From: JANYGM01 sp043764015
GTDB taxonomy: Bacteria; Bacteroidota; Bacteroidia; Cytophagales; Thermonemataceae
Assembly: GCA_043764015.1 (NCBI GenBank)
Contig: JAYUKY010000104.1
Coordinates: 1-64,000, forward strand
Direction of reading: 5' to 3'
Length of the DNA stretch: 64,000 bases
This document shows positions 44,751 through 53,471 of the stretch, one piece after another. Position numbers and translations under genes: made by a program. A model generated the notes under the pieces. It saw nothing but the letters and a program-made list of their open reading frames with translations, did no database searches and was not told where the DNA came from. Numbering within the stretch: the stretch's first letter is position 1; each line of letters opens with the position of its first letter.

Positions 44751-44781
44751 AGAAGACTTCACATTATATGTGAAGTCTTCT
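44751..44781. terminator. Bidirectional terminator between convergent genes
   Basis: AGAAGACTTCACAT (44751-44764) and ATGTGAAGTCTTCT (44768-44781) form a perfect 14-bp stem with A-run on the left and T-run on the right, serving both strands. Confidence 0.85.
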
Positions 44782-44845
44782 TTTATTCTGTAAGTAGCTG
44801 AATAAGACCAATTTTATATTTATTGTATTAACTCATAATTCAAAA

Positions 44846-46039
44846 TTATTTCCTTCTAGCTACAAGTACACTTACTTTTTGTACTTCTTTCCAATGGTAG
44901 CCATAAGGGAAACCTAGTTTTTTCACTAAGCTGTCTTTCTTAAATTCTGCTGCGAGTTCTGGTTGGTATGTATAACCGCCAAAATCAGCCACAGGACGAG
45001 CATAGCCACCATAAAGTTGCACTTTCCATTTGCCACTTTCCATATAATCTTTGAAACGAACGCCAGTATCATCTTGTAAAACTGCTTTTGTTTCTTCCAT
45101 TACAAGTTTCTTGATAGTCAAGAAGTTAGGATTAAACAAAATATAAGAAGCAGACTTTAAATAACCAACTTTATTGGGAAAACTACGAATAAAATTCTCC
45201 AAATTTTGTTTTTTCTTCATTTTGCTATCTTCCACGTCAGTACCAAAATAGTACAAAGTTTGTGGTTTTTTTCTATCTTTATTGATAAATTGAATAGCCA
45301 AACCATACACTTCTACGTTCTCTTTTTTGTCGTCAAGTGGCTTTAAAGTAGGTTTTCCGTCTTTATCCAAAAATAACTTATTGATACTAATTACTTTGTT
45401 GCCTGTGCGTGCCATAAACACGTTAATAATTGGTGCAACTCCTTGAGAACGGCGGTACAAATCAGAACCCATATAGCTAGTAATGAAGTAGTTACGAGCC
45501 ATAACGTCTTCTAATGCGTTGCGTATATCACCCATATAAGCGGTCACATATTGTTCGTTTTTCTTTCCAAAATCATTGGGCATATGTCCCACACCTTCCA
45601 AACCAAACATCAAAAAATTATCACAATTAGGAAAAATATTATAGGCATTCAAGAAATCTGGACCACTAAAAGGATAAAAAAGCGTGTTTCCTTCTTTGTT
45701 CATATCAGAAATTTCAGCATCACGCCATTTGCGCATAGGAGCTAAATATTTGGTATCCAAACCAGCCCAGCCTTTGTTCAAAAAGTCCATTTGTTGCTTC
45801 ACAACAGGCATTTTTGCTACACTACCAAACCCAGTCGTATCTTCCACAGGAAGACCCGAAATAAGCGCAGCAAGCGTTGTCGCTTTTTGGTCAATAGGAA
45901 CAACTACTTCTTTTGGCTTATCAACGACTTTAGTTGTGTCTTTTTTTTCTTTATCACCATCAGTTGTATCTTTACAGGAAGTGGTGAAAATCAGCGCAAT
46001 AGGCAAGCACAAAGACAATGCTTTATGTATTTTGAACAT
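44846..46039 (-). CDS. Lipoprotein of unknown function
   Basis: This 397-aa protein has a lipobox (FTTSC, Cys22), then a charged linker rich in Lys/Asp/Thr and a soluble domain of about 340 residues. There are conserved-looking aromatic and glycine positions but no motif I know. It ends with SVLVARRK. It is transcribed alone, closed by the bidirectional terminator at 44751. Likely anchored to the outer membrane, facing the periplasm or outside. Confidence 0.72.
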   Translation of the reverse strand: MFKIHKALSLCLPIALIFTTSCKDTTDGDKEKKDTTKVVDKPKEVVVPIDQKATTLAALISGLPVEDTTGFGSVAKMPVVKQQMDFLNKGWAGLDTKYLAPMRKWRDAEISDMNKEGNTLFYPFSGPDFLNAYNIFPNCDNFLMFGLEGVGHMPNDFGKKNEQYVTAYMGDIRNALEDVMARNYFITSYMGSDLYRRSQGVAPIINVFMARTGNKVISINKLFLDKDGKPTLKPLDDKKENVEVYGLAIQFINKDRKKPQTLYYFGTDVEDSKMKKKQNLENFIRSFPNKVGYLKSASYILFNPNFLTIKKLVMEETKAVLQDDTGVRFKDYMESGKWKVQLYGGYARPVADFGGYTYQPELAAEFKKDSLVKKLGFPYGYHWKEVQKVSVLVARRK

Positions 46040-46189
46040 ATTTTGAGAGAGTTTTTTGAGATATTTTTTAGTTTTTTGAAATATTTTACAAATCTAAGAA
46101 AAATATTAGATAAATACCAAAAATATATTATTCAAAAATAGTTTTTTAAGTTATCTTTGTGGAAAATTAACAATAAAAATCTAATTGAT

Positions 46190-46342
46190 ATGCGCCCTAT
46201 AGAGATACAAAATGAAGTTCTAGCTAAGGAAATTGCATTACTAAAAGAAAGAATAACGAAAACAGAAGAAAAACAGCTCAAATATGATATAATTTTCAAG
46301 AAATTATTTGAAAAATTCCCTGATTTGTCTAGTTCTCTATAA
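46190..46342 (+). CDS. 50-aa coiled-coil mini-protein
   Basis: ATG 46190 opens a 50-codon frame (MRPIEIQNEVLAKEIALLKE at the start) that is a single amphipathic helix. Its core LAKEIALLKER resembles LAKEIAQLKER in the protein at 57665-58096, suggesting a shared origin. A TATCTTTG box (46152-46159) is 30 bp upstream and a strong terminator follows (46368-46403), so it looks like a real small transcription unit. The function is unknown. Confidence 0.55.
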   Translation: MRPIEIQNEVLAKEIALLKERITKTEEKQLKYDIIFKKLFEKFPDLSSSL

Positions 46343-46367
46343 AAGTAACCCCAATTAACACAATTTC

Positions 46368-46403
46368 CACGAAAAAGTTAGTAACTTTTTCGTGTAGTTT
46401 TTT
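46368..46403 (+). terminator. Rho-independent terminator
   Basis: CACGAAAAAGTTA and TAACTTTTTCGTG pair around a 1-base centre (46368-46394), followed by TAGTTTTTT. It closes the 50-aa gene and separates it from argS. Confidence 0.8.
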
Positions 46404-46431
46404 AAGATATAATCATAAAAATTTTCAATAA

Positions 46432-48609
46432 ATGGACATCAATACATTACTTCAAGAAACCATTAAAAAAGCCATTAGTGAGCTTTATAATAAAGAAATT
46501 AGCCAAATAGAATTACAACCAACACGCAAAGAATTTGAAGGCTCGCATACTTTCGTAACTTTTACGCTTGCCAAAGAACTACAGAAAAAACCTGCTGAAA
46601 TAGCGCAGGAATTAGGCGAATATCTACAAAATAATCCTTCAAAAACTGGTGATATAGTGCTTAAATTCAATGCTGTGCAGGGTTTTTTGAATATTACTTT
46701 GAAAGATAGCGTTTGGTTGATGCTTTTTGGGGAGATTTTGAAAAATAACACTCAAAACAATCATTATGGGCAATTTCCGCCAAAAAACGCCAAAATGGTC
46801 GTTGAATATTGCTCACCAAATACCAATAAACCAATTCATTTGGGGCATTTGCGCAATAATTTTCTGGGTTTTTCTGTGGCACGCATCTTGGAAATGTACG
46901 GTTATGAAGTACATAAAACACAGATAATCAACGACAGAGGCATACATATATGCAAATCTATGCTTGCTTATACCAAATTTGGCAATATTAACACTGATGG
47001 CATCACTATGGATTTATTTGAAACGCCAGAAAGTGCAGGCATCAAAGGTGACCACCTTGTAGGAAAATATTATGTAAGGTTTGACAAGGAATTGAAACAA
47101 GAAACAAAGCCTTTTTTGGAGAAATTTTACCAAAATGACCTAGAAGATTGCACAGACGCAGAGAAAATTGTGGTCGCAAAAGCATTAGAAAAACATCAAA
47201 TTACCATAAAAAATCTTGACATAGAAAAGCAAAATATTGTGTCAAATAATATGCTAGATAGCCTTAATGATGAGGTGAAAGCACTTTTTGAAAGTTGGAA
47301 TGTGGTGGAAAATTCCGCAGAAAAAGAAATTTCTACAAAAGATTTGCTCAAACATTTGGAAGATTTGGAGGAGAAAAAACTTTGCCCAAAAGATTTCATT
47401 AAGCAAATTAGAAAAATTTCCAGATTAGAAAATGAACTGTATGAAATAAACGGGAATATTAAATTTATTGCTCAAAATAAGACTGCAATAATGAAAGAAG
47501 CTCAAGAAATGCTACGTTTGTGGGAGCAAAACGACCCTAAAACGGTAGAATTGTGGCAAAAAATGAATACTTGGGTTTATGCAGGTTTTGATGCTACTTA
47601 TCAAAATATTGGTGTAAGTTTTGACTCAAAATACTACGAATCTAATACCTATATTTTGGGCAAAGATATGGTGGAAGAAGGCTTGAAAAAGGGTGTTTTT
47701 TATCAAAAAGAAGATAATTCTGTTTGGGCTGATTTGTCTGCGGAAGGGCTTGACCATAAGATAGTTTTACGTTCTGACGGCACGTCTGTTTATATCACGC
47801 AGGACTTAGGAACGGCTGATTTGCGCCACAAAGACCACCAGATGCAAGGAATGGCGTATGTGGTTGGCAACGAGCAAGACCACCATTTTAAGCAATTATT
47901 TGCTATTTTGGGCAAATTGGGCAAAGATTATGCAAAAAATTTGTATCATTTATCTTATGGAATGGTAGATTTGCCAAGTGGGAAAATGAAATCTCGTGAG
48001 GGAACGGTTGTTGATGCTGATGATATGGTGCAAGAAGTCATTAATATTGCGGAAACTCGCACAAAAGAATTAGGAAAAATTGAAAATTTAGAGGAAAAAG
48101 AAGCACAAAACCTCTATAAAATTATTGGTTTGGGCGCACTAAAATACTTTTTACTCAAAGTTGATCCAAAAAAACGTATGCTTTATAATCCTGAAGAATC
48201 TGTTGATTTTCAAGGAGATACTGCACCCGCTATCCAGTATGCGTATGTACGTACTGCTTCTATTAAGCGTAGCGCAGACTTACAAGCGCAAATGGAAGGA
48301 AAAGTTTTTGATATAAATAGTTTCAAAGAATACCAAGAATTGCAACCAGAAGAGTTGAATCTCATCAAAAAAATTGTTGATTTTCCTAGTATTATTGAGC
48401 AGGCAGCCAAAGAATATGCGCCCTCAATTGTGGCGCAATATGCCTATGAAATGACGAAATTATTTAGTTCTTTTTGGACAAATGTATCTATTCTAAAAGC
48501 TGAAAATGAAGCCGCAAAAGCGTTTAGAATTACTTTGAGTGGCGTTGTGGCTGATGTTATCAAAAAATCTATGTTTCTTTTGGGAATAGAAGTGCCTGAA
48601 AAAATGTAA
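46432..48609 (+). CDS. argS: Arginyl-tRNA synthetase with a large insertion
   Basis: ArgS charges tRNA-Arg. The 725-aa protein has the N-terminal Add-1 domain, the HIGH-type signature PIHLGHLRNNF (HLGH 136-139), the KMSKS-type KMKSREG (518-524) and an anticodon-binding C-terminus. It is about 130 residues longer than usual: residues about 231-354 form a helical, charged insertion just before the EAQEMLRLWEQNDP block that in other ArgS proteins follows shortly after the tRNA-contacting region. The insertion is in frame and well-behaved in codon use. Its role is unknown. Confidence 0.94.
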   Translation: MDINTLLQETIKKAISELYNKEISQIELQPTRKEFEGSHTFVTFTLAKELQKKPAEIAQELGEYLQNNPSKTGDIVLKFNAVQGFLNITLKDSVWLMLFGEILKNNTQNNHYGQFPPKNAKMVVEYCSPNTNKPIHLGHLRNNFLGFSVARILEMYGYEVHKTQIINDRGIHICKSMLAYTKFGNINTDGITMDLFETPESAGIKGDHLVGKYYVRFDKELKQETKPFLEKFYQNDLEDCTDAEKIVVAKALEKHQITIKNLDIEKQNIVSNNMLDSLNDEVKALFESWNVVENSAEKEISTKDLLKHLEDLEEKKLCPKDFIKQIRKISRLENELYEINGNIKFIAQNKTAIMKEAQEMLRLWEQNDPKTVELWQKMNTWVYAGFDATYQNIGVSFDSKYYESNTYILGKDMVEEGLKKGVFYQKEDNSVWADLSAEGLDHKIVLRSDGTSVYITQDLGTADLRHKDHQMQGMAYVVGNEQDHHFKQLFAILGKLGKDYAKNLYHLSYGMVDLPSGKMKSREGTVVDADDMVQEVINIAETRTKELGKIENLEEKEAQNLYKIIGLGALKYFLLKVDPKKRMLYNPEESVDFQGDTAPAIQYAYVRTASIKRSADLQAQMEGKVFDINSFKEYQELQPEELNLIKKIVDFPSIIEQAAKEYAPSIVAQYAYEMTKLFSSFWTNVSILKAENEAAKAFRITLSGVVADVIKKSMFLLGIEVPEKM

Positions 48610-48702
48610 AGAAGTATTACCCTTTTAATACTCCCAAAGAAGAAGAATATAAGTGCATTTTTAGAAAAACCACAAATGTATTTTAAAGTCTCCTTTGGGA
48701 TT

Positions 48703-48886
48703 TAGTGTTAATTTGCTACCGTACACTGTTTTTTATTATTGGTCTGTACCGTAGTGGAACGGTAGGTCTGACCAGTAATAAAAAACAGGGATTTCAATTT
48801 TAAAAGAGATTATGGTCAGACCTACGCTACTCTACGGTACAGACCATAATTTCTTTTAAAATTGTGTATGGTAGCAAATAGTGTTA
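48703..48886. mobile_element. MITE-like palindromic element, copy B, with 8-bp target duplication
   Basis: The body spans 48711-48878 (168 bp). Ends TTTGCTACCGTACAC and GTGTATGGTAGCAAA are inverted; inner hairpins CTGTTTTTTATTATTGG and TTTTAAAAGAGATTATGG have their complements. Flanks are identical: TAGTGTTA at 48703-48710 and 48879-48886. It lies between argS and the convergent tolC-type gene, and no transposase is present in the window. The rest of the 48610-48916 spacer holds only two weak hairpins. Confidence 0.88.
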
Positions 48887-48916
48887 AAAATGCGTGAGTT
48901 TTAGATGCGTTACTGA

Positions 48917-50380
48917 CTAATCCAAAATTGGTTTATTTTGATAGAAATCAAGCACTTTTATCCTGAAAATATACTCATATTTTGAGCGGATAAGGTCTGT
49001 TTTTGCTCTATCTACGTTGATTTTGGCAAGATTATAATCTACAGAATTGGTTGCACCTACATTAAAACGTGTTTGCGTAACTTTAAAAGCATTTTCTAAA
49101 GATTCTACCTGTGATTTTCGTGCTTCAAACGAACTAGCTGCCGCTTTCATATCATTATAAGATTGTTCTATGGTTTGACGCAATTGAATTTTAGTATTTT
49201 GAGAAATAAATTCGTTATTTTGCTCTGTAATTCTTGCTTGTCTGATGCTATTTTTCACTCGTCCAGCCGTATAAATAGGAATAGTGAGGTTAAGAGAAAA
49301 AGACGACCCTAAGTTAAAATCTAACTGATTAATAAATAAATTATCTTGTTGCGTAAAGTTGGGCGAAGCCTTATAAACTGTAATAGGTGTAGTAAGTGTA
49401 GCATCTGTAAAACCTATGACAGATGGTACAGTCGTAAATCCTTCTCCAACAACAAATCTTTGGTTTGGTGCAGCACTAGAATAAAAAGTATTTAGACCAC
49501 CAGAAAGCGTTAGGGTAGGCATTTTTGCGCCTTTTGCAATATCTATGGAAATGCGGCTGCTTTTTGTGCGCAAATCAGCACTTTGTATGCTGAACTGATT
49601 TTTTTCTGCTATCAGATAAATTTCGTTTGGTGTTTTGCCCAAATTATCGTTTGTAATGGTTTCTATGCTGATTTTCTCCACCTGAAAATTCTCCACAAGT
49701 GGCATATTCATAAATTGCATAAGTTGCAATTTAGAAAAACTTACTTGATTTTGTGCTGTAATTACGGCAACTTGGTCGCTGGCAAGTTGCGCTCTAAGCG
49801 TGATTATTTGCGCTTCTGCTACTGTTCCTGCCTTCAAAAGTTTCTCTGTACGTTCTATCTGGCTGCTATCCACATTTAGTTGTGCTTTGGCAGCCTCCAG
49901 AAGTTCTTGTGAAAGAAGGACTTGCAAATATGCGTTAGCAATATTTAACGAAATATTGCGTTTAGTTTGTTCTACATCAAGCTGATTAGCTTTGTAGTTC
50001 ATTTCATTTTGTTTGATGACGTTTGTCTGCTGAAAGCCGTTAAAAAGTGTAATCTGTGCATTTATTCCAAAATTATTGGAAAAAACTTGTTGTGTTACAA
50101 GTTGATTTGTAAATGGGTCAGTAGAACGCCCAGTACGGAAAGTTTCACTAGCCGTACCACTCACACTTGGCATACGACTTTCTTTTGAGGCAGAGTAAGT
50201 GCTTGAAGAGCTTTGTACGAGGAGTTCTTGTTGTTTTACGCTGATATTATTTTGCGTGCCAAATTCTACACATCTTTTCAAAGACCAAGTTTCTTGTGCT
50301 TTTAGCGGAGAAATAGCGCAAATAGTTGTTGCGAAGAGAAATATAGAAAAATATTGCTTAAAATGTTGTTTTGATTTCAT
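48917..50380 (-). CDS. TolC family outer membrane efflux protein
   Basis: This 487-aa protein has a signal peptide (ISPLKAQ) and the two OEP repeats of TolC-type channels, with long helices (about 120-215 and 370-460) and a beta segment each. Such proteins form the outer-membrane exit duct of RND, MacAB or type I pumps. The inner-membrane pump and adaptor are not adjacent, so its partner is unknown. It is divergent from an OmpA-type gene and has no terminator visible other than the MITE-like element beyond its stop. Confidence 0.92.
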   Translation of the reverse strand: MKSKQHFKQYFSIFLFATTICAISPLKAQETWSLKRCVEFGTQNNISVKQQELLVQSSSSTYSASKESRMPSVSGTASETFRTGRSTDPFTNQLVTQQVFSNNFGINAQITLFNGFQQTNVIKQNEMNYKANQLDVEQTKRNISLNIANAYLQVLLSQELLEAAKAQLNVDSSQIERTEKLLKAGTVAEAQIITLRAQLASDQVAVITAQNQVSFSKLQLMQFMNMPLVENFQVEKISIETITNDNLGKTPNEIYLIAEKNQFSIQSADLRTKSSRISIDIAKGAKMPTLTLSGGLNTFYSSAAPNQRFVVGEGFTTVPSVIGFTDATLTTPITVYKASPNFTQQDNLFINQLDFNLGSSFSLNLTIPIYTAGRVKNSIRQARITEQNNEFISQNTKIQLRQTIEQSYNDMKAAASSFEARKSQVESLENAFKVTQTRFNVGATNSVDYNLAKINVDRAKTDLIRSKYEYIFRIKVLDFYQNKPILD

Positions 50381-50523
50381 AATAATAGAATATCTTTTAA
50401 AATTGGATTTATTGTCTTAAAACGTATTTTTCTAGTTTTTTGTATATTTTTCAATAAAAAAATGAAAAAAATAGCTAATTTCTTGAATTTTAGTAGTAAT
50501 TTTGTGTAGTAGTGGGCGTTCTG

Positions 50524-50575
50524 TATCAACTCACAACTCACAACTCATAATTTACAACTTACAACTCACACTTAC
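50524..50575. repeat. Heptad repeat, AACTCAC type
   Basis: TCAACTCACAACTCACAACTCATAATTTACAACTTACAACTCACA consists of 7-bp words (AACTCAC, AACTCAC, AACTCAT, AATTTAC, AACTTAC, AACTCAC) and ends 7 bp before the OmpA-type start codon. Confidence 0.7.
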
Positions 50576-50581
50576 TTTTCT

Positions 50582-51601
50582 ATGAAAACCAATTTTTCAT
50601 CAATGGCAATTTTGTTTTTTTCTGTGTTTTTGAGCTTTCAAACCGCTTTTTCTCAAAAAACAGAAAAAAAATCTTTGGAAAGTGTCAGCCCCGTTTATAA
50701 TGATTTGCGTATTTCTAATACCAAAATAGCCTTTATTGTGCAAGATGCAGACAATACAAAGCCTTTGCAAGCGCAAATAAAAGTGCGTGATGTACTTAAA
50801 AGTGAGCAAGTTGCTGATGAGAAAATCAATTCAGAAGGCAAATTTGAAATAGAACTTGCCAACGACAAACTTTTTAATTTTTCTCTTTCTTTGGATAAAT
50901 ACGAAGATACACTGATTACCATTGATTTAGCAAAAGAAAATACAGGAGAACTAGAAAAACTTATCCTTCTTCAACCTAAAAAAATAGTGTATGAACTTAA
51001 TGTTTCTGATATGGAAACTGGTGATGGTTTGCCTTTTGGACTGACACTTACCAACCGTGACCGTAACGAAATCATACAAATTGACCCAAAAGATGGACAA
51101 AATGGCAAATATAAAGTAAAAATCAGAGAAGATGAAACCTACGAATTAGAGGTGAAAAACCCAAAAGAATACATTTTTTATGCGAATACTATTTCATCAA
51201 AAGATAAAAATAAAAATCTAGCTATCAAAATTCATACGCTTTCTGTGGGCGCAAAAATCCCACTTTATAACATCTCTTTTGAGTCTAAAAAATGGGATTT
51301 GAACTATAATTCTGGGCGTGAACTGAATAGAATTGTGAAACTTTTGACAGATAATCCTAATGTAAAAATTGAGATTGCAGCGCATACGGATAGCAAAGGG
51401 GTTGCAAATGCTAATATGGAACTTTCCAAAAAACGTGCTAATTCTGTACTTGTGTATCTGAAAGGTAAAAAAGTGCCTGTTACGCATTTTATTTGCAAAG
51501 GTTACGGACAAACAAAGCCCGTAACTTCTAATGATACAGAAGAAGGACGTGCCAAAAATAGACGTTTTGAGTTAGTGGTGCTTAGTACGAGTGCGAAATA
51601 A
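50582..51601 (+). CDS. OmpA family outer membrane protein
   Basis: The 339-aa protein has a signal peptide (FQTAFSQ), a beta-rich middle part with carboxypeptidase-regulatory-like features (residues 45-220) and a C-terminal OmpA domain (about 225-337) with EIAAHTDSKG, ELSKKRANSV and GYGQTKPV, which binds peptidoglycan. There is no N-terminal beta-barrel of the classical OmpA kind, so it is probably a periplasmic peptidoglycan-binding protein or part of a larger surface complex. Confidence 0.9.
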   Translation: MKTNFSSMAILFFSVFLSFQTAFSQKTEKKSLESVSPVYNDLRISNTKIAFIVQDADNTKPLQAQIKVRDVLKSEQVADEKINSEGKFEIELANDKLFNFSLSLDKYEDTLITIDLAKENTGELEKLILLQPKKIVYELNVSDMETGDGLPFGLTLTNRDRNEIIQIDPKDGQNGKYKVKIREDETYELEVKNPKEYIFYANTISSKDKNKNLAIKIHTLSVGAKIPLYNISFESKKWDLNYNSGRELNRIVKLLTDNPNVKIEIAAHTDSKGVANANMELSKKRANSVLVYLKGKKVPVTHFICKGYGQTKPVTSNDTEEGRAKNRRFELVVLSTSAK

Positions 51602-51655
51602 TTTTTTAACACTAAGAACACACAGAAAAGCACAAGTAGGCACTAAGAAATACAA
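51602..51655. repeat. CACTAAG dispersed repeat, copy 3 (short)
   Basis: TTTTTTAACACTAAGAACAC...GTAGGCACTAAGAAATACA matches 208-300 and 3149-3237 in the same order, with a shorter middle. It follows the OmpA-type stop codon directly. Confidence 0.65.
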
Positions 51656-51698
51656 AGAGAATACAAATAACTTTAAAATATAAAATCAATTAACTATT

Positions 51699-51795
51699 AG
51701 AGTTTATGAATAACTATATTTTTAACCACCCCTAACCCCTCCTTAGAAAGTAGGGGAACTTTTTTAAAGGCATTTTTGAATTATTCATAAACTCT
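51699..51795. repeat. G-rich palindromic repeat, copy 2, inside a perfect inverted repeat
   Basis: AGAGTTTATGAATAA (51699-51713) and TTATTCATAAACTCT (51781-51795) are perfect inverted 15-mers enclosing AACCACCCCTAACCCCTCCTT...AAGTAGGGGA (51724-51756). The arrangement suggests a mobile or structured unit between ompA-type and asnS genes. Confidence 0.75.
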
Positions 51796-51855
51796 ATTAT
51801 TGGGTGGAATGATGATAAAATAAATTTGATAAAATACATCACACATCATATATCA

Positions 51856-53292
51856 ATGAAGACAAGCATTAAACAAGTTTTTGAAAGCACCGCTTTTGAC
51901 ACAGATTTTACCGTAAATGGTTGGGTAAGAAACAGACGAATTAACAAGAATTTAGCCTTTATTTCTTTAAATGACGGCTCGTGTGCAGGTAATTTGCAGA
52001 TTGTTGTGGATTTTGACAAAATTCCTGAAGAAAATATCAAAGGAATTGGCACTGGTGCGTGTTTGCGCATACAAGGCACACTTGTAAAGTCGGTAGGGCA
52101 GGGGCAAGACAGAGATATTGCAGCAAAAGAAGTACATATTTATGGGCTTGCCGACGGTGAAACCTATCCGTTGCAACCTCGCAAACATTCACTAGAATTT
52201 ATACGTGAAAATGCCCATTTGCGCTCACGTACAACGGTTTTTAGCGCTGTTTTTAGGGTTAGACACGCTTTGGCGTATGCGGTTCATAAGTATTTTAATG
52301 ACAAAGGCTTTTATTACGTCAATGCGCCTATTATTACGGCTTCTGATGCGGAAGGCGCAGGTGAGATGTTTCGTGTTACCACGCTAGACATCAATAAACC
52401 GCTTAGAAATGAAGATGGAACAGTTAATTTTAAGGAAGATTTTTTTGGAAAATCAACGCATTTAACGGTTTCTGGGCAACTGGAAGGAGAACTTATGGCT
52501 CTTGGACTTGGGAATATTTACACTTTTGGACCCACTTTTAGGGCTGAAAACTCTAATACAACACGTCATTTGGCAGAATTTTGGATGATTGAGCCTGAAA
52601 TGGCATTTTTTGAGTTGGAAGATAATATGGCACTTGCAGAAGATTTTATGAAATACATCATAAAGTACGCTGTAGATAATTGTGGGGCAGATTTGCAGAT
52701 TTTGCAAGAACGTCTTTTGGAAGAAGAAAAAGCTAAAAAAGAAGACGAGAGAAGTCCTATGGCACTTTTGGAGAAACTTAATTTTGTTGTGGAAAATGAT
52801 TTTGAAAAAGTAACCTATACGGAAGCAATAGAAATTTTGCTTAATTCTAATCATTATAAAAAGAAAAAATTTAAGTATGATGTCAAATGGGGCATTGATT
52901 TGCAGTCTGAACATGAGCGTTTTTTAGTGGAAAAACATTTCAAAAAGCCCGTGATTATCACCAATTATCCAAAAGATATTAAGGCGTTTTATATGAAGCA
53001 AAATGACGACAATAAGACTGTACGTGCAATGGACGTGCTTTTTCCTGGAATTGGAGAGATTATTGGTGGCTCGCAACGAGAGGAAATTTTAGAAAAATTA
53101 GAAACTCGTATGAAAGAAATGCACATACCAACAGACGAAATGTGGTGGTATTTGGACACTCGCCGCTTCGGAACTGCGCCACATAGTGGTTTTGGGCTTG
53201 GTTTTGAGCGTTTGGTGCTGTTTGTGTCTGGTATGACCAATATCAGAGATGTAATACCGTTTCCACGTTCTCCAAAAAATGCTGATTTTTAA
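51856..53292 (+). CDS. asnS: Asparaginyl-tRNA synthetase
   Basis: AsnS charges tRNA-Asn. The 478-aa protein has the N-terminal OB-fold anticodon-binding domain (about 15-110) and class II motifs: motif 2 FRAENSNTTRHLAEFWMIEPE and motif 3 GFGLGFERLVLF close to the end (VIPFPRSP). Its length is normal for AsnS of Bacteroidota. ATG 51856 is chosen over 51826, whose extension (MIKYITHHIS) is encoded by heptad-type repeat. It has an OB-type fold, so AsnS is favoured over AspS. Confidence 0.95.
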   Translation: MKTSIKQVFESTAFDTDFTVNGWVRNRRINKNLAFISLNDGSCAGNLQIVVDFDKIPEENIKGIGTGACLRIQGTLVKSVGQGQDRDIAAKEVHIYGLADGETYPLQPRKHSLEFIRENAHLRSRTTVFSAVFRVRHALAYAVHKYFNDKGFYYVNAPIITASDAEGAGEMFRVTTLDINKPLRNEDGTVNFKEDFFGKSTHLTVSGQLEGELMALGLGNIYTFGPTFRAENSNTTRHLAEFWMIEPEMAFFELEDNMALAEDFMKYIIKYAVDNCGADLQILQERLLEEEKAKKEDERSPMALLEKLNFVVENDFEKVTYTEAIEILLNSNHYKKKKFKYDVKWGIDLQSEHERFLVEKHFKKPVIITNYPKDIKAFYMKQNDDNKTVRAMDVLFPGIGEIIGGSQREEILEKLETRMKEMHIPTDEMWWYLDTRRFGTAPHSGFGLGFERLVLFVSGMTNIRDVIPFPRSPKNADF

Positions 53293-53388
53293 TTGTTTAG
53301 CATTTTTTGGAAAAGGTACGAAAATAATAGGTGCGAATATAAAATCTTGATTATTGTGTTTAACTGTTTAACCTAGATGGTAACAAAC

Positions 53389-53462
53389 TAACATTAAAAA
53401 CTACGTAAGCAGAGCTTCTCCCATAGTTTTTAATGTTCGTTTTTAATGTTCGTTTTTAATGT
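53389..53462. repeat. Hairpin with expanded tandem arm
   Basis: AACATTAAAAACTA (53389-53402) pairs with TAGTTTTTAATGTT (53423-53436), after which the 13-bp unit CGTTTTTAATGTT occurs twice more (53437-53462). An outer stem GTAACA/TGTTAC encloses all. It sits in the convergent region after asnS and may end transcription. Confidence 0.65.
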
Positions 53463-53471
53463 TTTATGTTA

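Noticed and set aside
52462..52914. 150-codon frame opposite asnS
   Set aside because: Phenylalanine/isoleucine-rich antisense frame inside an essential conserved gene.
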